A stretch of DNA of 26,078 nt from a virus, in IMG/VR virus record IMGVR_UViG_3300028025_001003, positions 1 to 26,078 of that record; one strand, given 5' to 3'. A program made the position numbers and the translations under genes. Shown here piece by piece: positions 20,502 to 26,078 of this stretch. The notes under the pieces are model-generated. The model did not search any database, was not told the DNA's origin, and saw only the letters and a list, made by a program, of their open reading frames with translations. Positions within the stretch are counted from its first letter, which is position 1; the number at the start of each line of letters is the position of its first letter.

Positions 20502-21791
20502 TTACTCGTTGTTCTCTGAATACTTTGGGTGACCAGAGTTGAGCAGATCATTGTCTTGGACATAGTTAGCGTTCTCTGGTTTTCCATTAGCAGACAAATA
20601 TAGAAACGCATTGACCCGAGCCATAGCCCACTGCCCTCTAGTCATGTTTGGTCTGTGCGAAGTAGAGAACGCCCCAGCCCCACGCCTATAAACAGACTTC
20701 AATGCCCCGACCCGAACCTTTGTCCAGTCTGGCTTGTCATCCTCTTTCATCTTGGCGTTGTGCTCATCGGCTTTGTTCTGTAATGCTTTTTCCGTTGATT
20801 CGTTCAGGGTAATTCCACCGCCCTGATCTTTTGCCGAGCCTGCAGGATTCTTTTCGCTACCGAATATTTGATCCTTCGCTGGTGCTGCAGCCCGTTCACC
20901 ATCCAGCCTCTCAACAATACGATACGCATATTCTTGTGCCCTACGAGCCGATGCTTTACTAGCACCACCACCCCAGAGCAACATTGCGACAAGACCTGCA
21001 GTGATTTCATCACCCTGCACCGCATCCAGATCATCAATATGTCGGGCTATCCACGCACCGATCTTTCTCCACTTTGCTTCGGTCACTTCACCTGAAGCCA
21101 TTTTTCTTGCATCCTCAACGGTTTGCGGCACGAGACCGTCACCCGATAAACCTTGCTCATGTAAAGCAAGACCACGCTTCGCTGATGCCCTCATAAATGC
21201 TGGTGCAGAAAGATCAATCGCACGGAGTTCTGATTCCTCATACTCCTCCTCTGGTTCAATCATTGGTGCAGAATCCTCTGACTTGATTCCGAGCAGTTCC
21301 TCATTGATCACCCAGAGTTTGCAAATACCATTAGGCGATATGCGACCTTCAACTACTTCGCAAGCCTGACCGCCTTCATAAAGGACACAGTTGCCACAGA
21401 TCAAACCACTGTCAGCGAAAGGTGACTCGGCAACATAATGTGCACCATTAGCACCATCACCTTGATTGAACATCCCGAACTGTTCAGCAAGTTTTTCGTA
21501 GAACTCATACATCGCAAACTGTCTGCCGCTCAATCCTTTTTCGTCCATCTCCGATAAGCCTTCAAGCATTTCATCGGTGTCATCCTCTAATTCAACTTCC
21601 ATAAGTTGTCTTTGATTTCCAACTTCGCCTGCTGGTTCTAAACCTTCAGCAAGAGACTGTGCGACCATACGATCTATTGCATCTTGCTTTGTGGTGTAGC
21701 ACTCAAGCGTTGTTGCTGATCCATCTGATTCAATTTTTACTGCAGCCCAATTAGAGCAGTCGGATTGGTTCTGCGAAATTCCGTATGGCAT
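20502..21791 (-). CDS. Multidomain head-region protein with HiPIP-like cysteine cluster, 429 aa
   Basis: Several parts are visible. Residues 10-50 hold DCSNWAAVKIESDG ... LECYTTKQDAI, a small cysteine-pair segment also seen next to prohead proteases. Residues 130-160 have C132-x2-C135-x8-C144-x12-C157 (LICGNCVLYEGGQACEVVEG), the spacing of high-potential iron-sulfur proteins, which bind a [4Fe-4S] cluster. Residues 195-260 include PAFMRASAKRGLALHEQG and KWRKIGAWIARHIDDL. The C-terminus holds VYRRGAGAFSTSHRPNMTRG and WAMARVNAFLYL. It lies between portal and protease, so it may be a minor head or internal virion protein. Whether an iron-sulfur cluster is really bound is inference. Confidence 0.65.
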   Translation of the reverse strand: MPYGISQNQSDCSNWAAVKIESDGSATTLECYTTKQDAIDRMVAQSLAEGLEPAGEVGNQRQLMEVELEDDTDEMLEGLSEMDEKGLSGRQFAMYEFYEKLAEQFGMFNQGDGANGAHYVAESPFADSGLICGNCVLYEGGQACEVVEGRISPNGICKLWVINEELLGIKSEDSAPMIEPEEEYEESELRAIDLSAPAFMRASAKRGLALHEQGLSGDGLVPQTVEDARKMASGEVTEAKWRKIGAWIARHIDDLDAVQGDEITAGLVAMLLWGGGASKASARRAQEYAYRIVERLDGERAAAPAKDQIFGSEKNPAGSAKDQGGGITLNESTEKALQNKADEHNAKMKEDDKPDWTKVRVGALKSVYRRGAGAFSTSHRPNMTRGQWAMARVNAFLYLSANGKPENANYVQDNDLLNSGHPKYSENNE

Positions 21792-22054
21792 TAGTCTGAA
21801 TCAATCGTGATGATGCGGATAGTTTCGGTTTGACCTGAAGCGCAGATACCCCAGAGTCCATCACCAACACCGAGACCACCTTGAATTGGTGCAGTGTGTT
21901 TCACAATAGGAAAACCTTGATCTGATGTTACATTAGATCCACCAATATAAACAGTGTTGTTGCCTTCAATCTGAACATATACAGGGCGATTGATATTGTC
22001 CACTGGAACAAGATTCACAACGGTATCGGTGACATTAACTTTGTATGCTTTCAT
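21791..22054 (-). CDS. Hypothetical beta-rich head-region protein, 87 aa
   Basis: ATG 22054 follows AAGAGGTAAAAC and the stop overlaps the next ATG (TAATG). The protein is beta-strand-rich: VNLVPVDNINRPVYVQIEGN, NTVYIGGSNVTSDQGFPI, LWGICASGQTETIRII. Short proteins of this plan with V-Y-I-G-G are common in head gene clusters, and may be decoration or stabilising proteins. No proof of role. Confidence 0.62.
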   Translation of the reverse strand: MKAYKVNVTDTVVNLVPVDNINRPVYVQIEGNNTVYIGGSNVTSDQGFPIVKHTAPIQGGLGVGDGLWGICASGQTETIRIITIDSD

Positions 22055-22057
22055 GTT

Positions 22058-23254
22058 TTACCTCTTAGGTGGTTCTGCATCTGTTCCGAGTGTTGGCAAG
22101 TCTCCGCCCTCAACGCCAGCCATAGGTGCGCCAGCGACACCGAGAACAAACTGATCGCCACCTTCATACGGTTCACGATTCTCAATTTCACGAGCCTCGT
22201 TAGGTGTCATAGTTCCAGACATGATCTGTGACTGTTGCGCACGAACACGAGTCATGAGGTCAGCACGCAAAAACTCCTCTGGGTTGAAACGAACAGACTG
22301 TAACGGTGGCAACATTTCACTGAACGCAGATTCCAAACGGCGAACCCATCCGAGCAGTGTGTACTTGAAAAACGCTGAACCTAATGCCTCAATGTTTTGA
22401 TATGTCTGTGAATCTCCACCCGTTCCAAGAATCAGATGCAATGGGATTCGGTACACACGAGCAATGTCACGGATGATTGACTCTTTATGTTCCAGCATTT
22501 GCATATCGGCTGCACTCGTAGTGATGCTTCTCCACTTCAGACCACCTTGCAATACGGCGGGCTTGCGATGCTTGTAATGCGATTCAACCCAGTTGTCACG
22601 GATCTGTCGTGCTTGTTCAATAGTTAGTGACGAATCAGTTTCTAATACTGATGATGGTGTTGCACCTTCACCATAGAACTGTGCGAGGAAACGATCCATC
22701 GCTAGACCCATGCCGACAGTGTTGCGCATAGTTTCTAACGGGCTGATGCCACGCAACTGGTTAGGCAGAATCGCCCAATGAATTGCACGAACATCCTTAC
22801 TGCTGTACTGAACTTTTCCTAGATCATAAATCAATTCGCCTGTATCGGTAATCGCTATACCTTTGACTGCGTGGGGATGAATATTGCGCATCTCAACGGG
22901 AAGTCCATCTGCGCCTCGTGGTGCATAAATGTAGGCGTTGCCATGTAACGCAAGAGTAAGCATTGTTTGATGCACGAACTCAAACATATTTTGGTGGTCG
23001 TTAGGTTGCTCAAAGACGGAAGGTGTTGCGAGTCGTACAAGTCTGTCTGCCTTTTTCTCTACCAATTCAACTGGCATCGCTGCGATGGAATCAGCAAGGA
23101 TAGTGACTGAAGCAAGTACTGCGCTATGTGCAACGGCTGTTATCTCCGTAACAATTTCACCTGACCAGTTGTTAAACAACGGGCGAGCAGTTATCTGATA
23201 CGGGTCAATGCTTGTAGGCAGTGCTCGCTGTTCAGATTTTTTCCACAAACTCAT
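22058..23254 (-). CDS. Portal protein, HK97 family, 398 aa
   Basis: Typical portal segments are SVTILADSIAAMPVELVEKK near residue 50, LTLALHGNAYIYAPRG, GISPLETMRNTVGMGLAMDR, FYGEGATPSSVLETDSS, DIARVYRIPLHLILGTGG, and SAFFKYTLLGWVRRLESAF. The protein forms the ring at the head vertex through which DNA is packaged and ejected. The gene overlaps the small membrane gene (ATGA) and is followed after 3 nt by a short head gene. The end is flexible and proline- and glycine-rich. Confidence 0.92.
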   Translation of the reverse strand: MSLWKKSEQRALPTSIDPYQITARPLFNNWSGEIVTEITAVAHSAVLASVTILADSIAAMPVELVEKKADRLVRLATPSVFEQPNDHQNMFEFVHQTMLTLALHGNAYIYAPRGADGLPVEMRNIHPHAVKGIAITDTGELIYDLGKVQYSSKDVRAIHWAILPNQLRGISPLETMRNTVGMGLAMDRFLAQFYGEGATPSSVLETDSSLTIEQARQIRDNWVESHYKHRKPAVLQGGLKWRSITTSAADMQMLEHKESIIRDIARVYRIPLHLILGTGGDSQTYQNIEALGSAFFKYTLLGWVRRLESAFSEMLPPLQSVRFNPEEFLRADLMTRVRAQQSQIMSGTMTPNEAREIENREPYEGGDQFVLGVAGAPMAGVEGGDLPTLGTDAEPPKR

Positions 23255-23394
23255 GCTGCCAAGCCTCCACCGATTACCAAGAGAACGCCTAGAACAATAA
23301 CACTGATCGGAACACTAAACGAGGCGATACCGACAACGATACAAATAGCACCAACTAATTCAACTGCTGTAGTGATTACTTCTCTTAGTTTCAT
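23251..23394 (-). CDS. Small two-helix membrane protein between terminase and portal, 47 aa
   Basis: ATG 23394 overlaps the large terminase stop and its TGA overlaps the portal ATG (both ATGA), filling the gap exactly. The product starts MKLREVITTAVELVGAICIV, continues with VGIASFSVP and a second hydrophobic run (ISVIVLGVLLVIGGGLAA). Two transmembrane segments are clear. Small membrane proteins at this location occur in several actinobacterial siphoviruses without known function. It might affect membrane docking of packaging complexes, but this is speculation. Confidence 0.75.
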   Translation of the reverse strand: MKLREVITTAVELVGAICIVVGIASFSVPISVIVLGVLLVIGGGLAA

Positions 23395-24899
23395 GACCAG
23401 ATATCCAATACTGACGGGGTGATTGTTTCTACGGGTTTAGTTGTTGCACGATCTAATGCCATAACCATAGCGATGCACGAGTCTATCTTTCTCCTTGATT
23501 TTCCTTTAGAGAGTGTCCAGCCTTTATCGCTCATGCGTTGCGCTGCAGATAAAACCTGATCCGTGAAAGTTGGTGACCCATCATGGGCAACCTTTTTGGA
23601 AACGATCATTTCGTAGGCATTACCGCAGGCAGGGATCATTCGTGATGCACTCTGGGGAAAGGTCACGAGGTTCATTCCTTCATCTGATAGTGCTTCGGCT
23701 GATCTCTCAAAGAACGCAGGATCGTACACAAACTCCCGAACCTCATAACTGTTATGGATCTCTCGTAAATATGCTTCTACGCCAGCGATATCAATGCCAT
23801 CCACTTCTGGATTCCAAATCTTTGCCCTAACGACACACCTTTCCCCTTGAGGTTGTGCGATACAGATTCCAATCGTGTCACGCTTCAATGCCATGTCAAT
23901 CCCAACCCACACTGGAAGGTCTGGATCTAGTTGTATCTCTGGTGCAACGCACTGTGCCCACGCTCCCTCTGGAAGCCACGACTCCTGTGAACGCACCCAC
24001 TGATTCAACCTCCAACGGCGAACAGATGTTTCACTTGACTGCTTCACGGCTGCATCAAAATCCTCGTGCGATAACAGACCTTCAGCGAGGTTCGGGTTAG
24101 CGATCAGTCTTGCCTTCCTGTCTTTCAGATCACAATCGGCTGGTGCTTCCCACCAATAGAACCCAAAAGATTCGTCTTGCACTTCTCCTGCAGCAACTTG
24201 TTTGCCGTACTGATACATCTGTCCTGCAGGGGAGTCAAGATCGTAGCCTGCTGTCGTGATACTGATGCTGATTGGTTCAATACGGTTGCCTGAACCTAAC
24301 TGCATCTGGTCTAGGAGGTCACTGTTAGATTGCCCCCAGATTTCGTCAATCAAAGAAACGGATGGGTTAAGTCCTGCGAGACCTTTCACTTCACTAGAGA
24401 GAACACGGAACACCGAACCGAATCGTGGCATCTCAATCGCATCCCGATATATCTTTGCCTCGCTGTTCAACAACGGGCTGTTCTGAATCTGTTGCTTTGC
24501 TTCATTGAAAATAATTCTTGCCTGCTGACGGTCATTCGCTACCGCATAGATCTCTCCGCCTGCTTCTCCAGCGATCATTGAATACACACCGAGCGCACTC
24601 ATCATCAATGACTTGCCGTTCTTTCTAGGCAGACCCACTAGCGCACGGCGATATCTCAAACGCATAGTCGTATCGTTGCGTTCCAACAGTCCACGCATCA
24701 ACCACTTCTGCCAGTCGGTGAACTGTAGAGGAAGTCCAGCCTTGAAACCTTTCAACACTTGGAAGTGTGCTTCGGCGAACTCTATAAGTTCATCACCGTC
24801 AGTCGTTCTATATTTTCTTGGCGTATAGAACGCAGGCTGCCATTTACTTAGAGGCTGAACGCTTTTCGGCAATGCGCCTGTGGAGGTCACTGAACTCAT
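23391..24899 (-). CDS. terL: Terminase large subunit, 502 aa
   Basis: The ATPase half has Walker A V88-G-L-P-R-K-N-G-K-S97 and Walker B S182-L-I-D-E186, which power DNA translocation into the head. The nuclease half has D335 (WVGIDMALKRDT), D393 (FVYDPAFFE) and D473 (RRKIDSCIAMVMALDRA), the acidic residues of the RNase-H-like nuclease that cuts the concatemer. Length and order are normal for HK97-type terminases. It overlaps the small subunit gene by 56 nt. The packaging type (cos, pac or other) cannot be told from sequence alone here. Confidence 0.94.
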   Translation of the reverse strand: MSSVTSTGALPKSVQPLSKWQPAFYTPRKYRTTDGDELIEFAEAHFQVLKGFKAGLPLQFTDWQKWLMRGLLERNDTTMRLRYRRALVGLPRKNGKSLMMSALGVYSMIAGEAGGEIYAVANDRQQARIIFNEAKQQIQNSPLLNSEAKIYRDAIEMPRFGSVFRVLSSEVKGLAGLNPSVSLIDEIWGQSNSDLLDQMQLGSGNRIEPISISITTAGYDLDSPAGQMYQYGKQVAAGEVQDESFGFYWWEAPADCDLKDRKARLIANPNLAEGLLSHEDFDAAVKQSSETSVRRWRLNQWVRSQESWLPEGAWAQCVAPEIQLDPDLPVWVGIDMALKRDTIGICIAQPQGERCVVRAKIWNPEVDGIDIAGVEAYLREIHNSYEVREFVYDPAFFERSAEALSDEGMNLVTFPQSASRMIPACGNAYEMIVSKKVAHDGSPTFTDQVLSAAQRMSDKGWTLSKGKSRRKIDSCIAMVMALDRATTKPVETITPSVLDIWS

Positions 24900-25323
24900 G
24901 CTGTTTCACTTCCCCTTGTCCTAACAATCCTCGCTCTGATGGAGTGAATCCTATCTGACCCAACAGCGTGATGATCTGACGATCAATTTCTCTCAACGCT
25001 CTACGGTCACGCCAACTATCTGGTCGTTCCTGTAATCGGAAACGCAAGCGAGTTCTCTCCTCTGTCGCTTCACATAACATCAAAACTAGTTCGGTGTCCA
25101 TCTGTTGTTTCAACCATCCAGCACCTGACACCCAGACCTGTTGCCATAAACGCAAACCCTGTGAACCTAAAGGTCGGTGAGGTTCAGGAACATGAGAAGT
25201 CGGCAACGCAACTACATCAGCAACGGGTGAAGGCTTAGGCAACTTGCGACCAGATGGATTGCCGATGCGCTGTTTGCGTTCAATCGGTTTCCTGTTATGT
25301 CCTCCGCTACCTTTTCCGCCCAT
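24844..25323 (-). CDS. terS: Terminase small subunit (P27-like), 159 aa
   Basis: It begins MGGKGSGGHNRKPIERKQRI, a glycine-, arginine- and lysine-rich tail, followed by a proline-rich stretch. It continues with helices including LRLWQQVWVSGAGWLKQQ, TELVLMLCEATEERTRLR, and LLGQIGFTPSERGLL. The segment G-F-T-P-S-E-R-x-x-L is typical for P27-type small subunits, which recognise the viral DNA end or pac site. Direct overlap with the large subunit supports the call. AAGGAACAAATAAAC precedes ATG 25323, and the gene starts 42 nt past the terminator hairpin, so a promoter must lie in or close before that gap. Confidence 0.85.
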   Translation of the reverse strand: MGGKGSGGHNRKPIERKQRIGNPSGRKLPKPSPVADVVALPTSHVPEPHRPLGSQGLRLWQQVWVSGAGWLKQQMDTELVLMLCEATEERTRLRFRLQERPDSWRDRRALREIDRQIITLLGQIGFTPSERGLLGQGEVKQHEFSDLHRRIAEKRSASK

Positions 25324-25364
25324 GTTTATTTGTTCCTTGTGTGTTTCATTAGATCTCTAGTGTT

Positions 25365-25414
25365 GCATAAAAGAAATGGGGTCTGCCTCCCCGATCAGTG
25401 AGAGACAGACCCCA
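25365..25414 (-). terminator. Rho-independent terminator before the terminase operon
   Basis: TGGGGTCTGCCTC (25377-25389) pairs with GAGACAGACCCCA (25402-25414): a 13-bp stem with one G-U pair when transcribed from the minus strand. The minus strand continues TTTCTTTTATG, a U-rich tail. It closes the small operon ending at 25431 and insulates it from the late operon. Confidence 0.88.
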
Positions 25415-25430
25415 CGAGGGGTAATCCTTT

Positions 25431-25598
25431 TTACTTAGACAGTGCAGCGCACTCTTTAACGAACTCATCCATCTCACGGGAAGCGAATCTTGCTGCTTCT
25501 GTTTCATCCATCCCTTGACTAGTGGCTTGTTCTATCAAAGCGTTCCAGAGTGTGTACAACTGGATCAAAGTTTCTTTCTGTTGCTTCTTGGTAATCAT
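25431..25598 (-). CDS. Hypothetical helical protein, 55 aa
   Basis: ATG 25598 overlaps the upstream stop (TGATG) and the frame ends just before the terminator. The product starts MITKKQQKETLIQLYTLWNA, continues LIEQATSQGMDETEAARFAS and ends in EMDEFVKECAALSK. It looks like two or three amphipathic helices with mixed charge and one cysteine, and no membrane segment. No family is recognised. The first 40 nt of this gene are part of the inverted duplication whose other arm lies at the end of the window. Confidence 0.68.
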   Translation of the reverse strand: MITKKQQKETLIQLYTLWNALIEQATSQGMDETEAARFASREMDEFVKECAALSK

Positions 25599-25618
25599 CA
25601 CAGCACCACCAACGACTG
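25559..25618 (+). repeat. Left arm of a 51-59 nt inverted duplication (partner 26020-26078)
   Basis: Positions 25559-25609 are the exact reverse complement of 26028-26078, and with one base inserted (25610) the match extends to 25618/26020. The left arm contains the end of one gene and the first 14 codons of the next in their normal context. The copy at 26020-26078 stops at the window end. Confidence 0.9.
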
Positions 25619-25792
25619 AGCAATTTCACCATCAGTGACCAAAAGATTTGCGTAGTAAACCTTCGTACCCTTCGGGCGCATCACTCCAGCAATATGTGTC
25701 CAGCCAAGTTGTGACCTGAAACTATCTGAAGCCTCTAGGACTTCTCTAACGATCCACTCTTGACCTTTGTAGTTGAACTTTTGTCCTTGCAT
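25598..25792 (-). CDS. Hypothetical beta-rich small protein, 64 aa
   Basis: ATG 25792 lies 7 nt behind the conserved TTCAAGAGGAGGA leader box; an earlier GTG (25825) in frame is inside the leader hairpin and is not supported. The product begins MQGQKFNYKGQEWIVREVLE, with strands HIAGVMRPKGTKVYYANLL and an end of AQSLVVL. This looks like a small all-beta fold with no known relative. The gene starts its own unit with the 55-residue gene. Confidence 0.65.
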   Translation of the reverse strand: MQGQKFNYKGQEWIVREVLEASDSFRSQLGWTHIAGVMRPKGTKVYYANLLVTDGEIAQSLVVL

Positions 25793-25799
25793 TTCTATG

Positions 25800-25831
25800 T
25801 CCTCCTCTTGAACATCTGCCCCCACTGGGCA
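25800..25831 (-). promoter_or_regulatory. Leader element copy 3: hairpin plus TTCAAGAGGAGGA box
   Basis: On the minus strand a hairpin TGCCC-AGTGG-GGGCA (25817-25831) is followed after 4 nt by TTCAAGAGGAGGA (25800-25812), then 7 nt to ATG 25792. TTGCAATGG, the same 9-mer as at copy 1, lies 30 nt upstream of the hairpin and could be a -35 region, with TAATAC 16 nt later as a possible -10. Confidence 0.65.
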
Positions 25832-25886
25832 TGATCTAAGTATTACCTATGCACCGATCCATTGCAAACGGATTCCGAATATTTTT

Positions 25887-26027
25887 TCATCGTGGTGAAC
25901 TTCCCCAATGAGCCTCTTGGCAAGTACAGCACCACTGGGTGAGACCGTCATCCCACTTCGCTGAACTCCATGTGCTCAAACGCTTCTTGTTTGAGTCCTG
26001 AATAATTCCTTCACTAGTCCAGTCGTT
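25887..26027 (-). pseudogene. 3' fragment of an unknown gene, no start (broken at the inverted repeat)
   Basis: The frame is open from the inverted repeat edge (about 26027) to TGA at 25887, giving 46 residues that start NDWTSEGIIQDSNKKRLSTW and end CCTCQEAHWGSSPR. The tryptophan-rich, cysteine-containing sequence looks protein-like. There is no start codon with a ribosome binding site, and upstream the frame enters the duplicated segment and meets a stop. It is most likely the true end of a gene whose front was replaced by the fold-back junction. The family is unknown. Confidence 0.45.
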
Positions 26028-26078
26028 GTGGTGCTGTGATGATTACCAAGAAGCAACAGAAAGAAACTTTGATCCAGT
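26020..26078 (-). repeat. Right arm of the inverted duplication at the contig end
   Basis: This arm repeats, in opposite orientation, the start of the 55-residue gene (25431-25598). It interrupts the gene fragment ending at 25887 and runs out at the last base of the window. A short shared stretch at the join (ACCAC/AACGACTG) suits a template-switch or fold-back chimera. Confidence 0.85.

Noticed and set aside
23748-23775. EVREFVY in the large terminase resembling EVREFVYG of the 81-residue early protein
   Set aside because: Only seven residues match, the DNA differs, and the terminase copy is part of its normal nuclease core; probably chance.
1-26078. Possibility that the contig is a complete circular genome
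   Set aside because: Joining the two ends does not restore either broken gene in frame, the right end is an inverted duplication, and core replication genes are missing.
1-26078. tRNA genes, CRISPR arrays, insertion sequences, integrase and attachment site
   Set aside because: I saw no cloverleaf-like region, no regularly spaced repeats, no transposase or integrase motifs; a short attachment core cannot be judged without the host.

Overview
The window is part of a tailed double-stranded DNA phage genome with siphovirus-type morphology (tape measure, tail tube, tail terminator, no contractile sheath gene seen). Every gene I can support reads on the minus strand, so transcription runs from high to low coordinates. 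The phage probably infects an actinobacterium. It carries a WhiB-family Fe-S regulator, a family essentially confined to Actinobacteria and their phages, and a DUF2746-like membrane protein of the kind known from mycobacteriophages. The sequence is not GC-rich and many codons end in A or T. That fits a low-GC aquatic actinobacterium (for example the freshwater acI/Nanopelagicales type) better than a soil Streptomyces or Mycobacterium; this host guess is inference.

Layout in transcription order. (1) 26078-25431: a truncated gene at the contig end, a structured leader, and two small translationally coupled genes closed by a strong terminator (25365-25414). (2) 25323-18464, packaging and head: small and large terminase, a 47-residue two-helix membrane protein, portal, an 87-residue protein, a 429-residue multidomain protein with a HiPIP-like cysteine cluster, HK97-type protease and major capsid protein, followed by a terminator-like hairpin. 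(3) 18367-9252, connector and tail: head-tail connector, tail terminator, major tail protein, tail assembly chaperones joined by a -1 frameshift at CCCAAAA, tape measure, minor tail proteins, and three tandem paralogues that all end in LYGIK. (4) 9277-6686, host surface and lysis: a secreted PA14-domain protein, two small membrane proteins, an M15-type peptidase endolysin and a DUF2746-like protein. (5) 6726-5168: a helix-turn-helix protein, a calcineurin-like phosphoesterase and a small hypothetical protein, then a 15-bp hairpin. (6) 4929-1, early/recombination region: an SprT-like zinc protease, small zinc-ribbon and helix-turn-helix proteins, a YqaJ-type exonuclease paired with a Rad52/ERF-like annealing protein, WhiB, small genes, and a partial PD-(D/E)XK resolvase-like nuclease cut by position 1.

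Most neighbours overlap by 1-8 nt (ATGA or TGATG), so translation is strongly coupled. No integrase, repressor, DNA polymerase, primase or helicase is in the window. At about 26 kb with a broken gene at each end, it is best read as an incomplete genome.

The most interesting signal is a three-copy leader (4113-4146, 4933-4967, 25800-25831). A short hairpin, with a different sequence each time but always able to pair, lies 3-4 nt upstream of a conserved TTCAAGAGGAGGA box that holds the ribosome binding site. It marks the first gene of three transcription units and resembles in concept the start-associated sequences of cluster K mycobacteriophages, with a different sequence. Other points of note are the signal-peptide PA14 protein beside the lysis genes, an attenuator-like terminator between capsid and connector genes, and a possible hairpin over the capsid gene's ribosome binding site.
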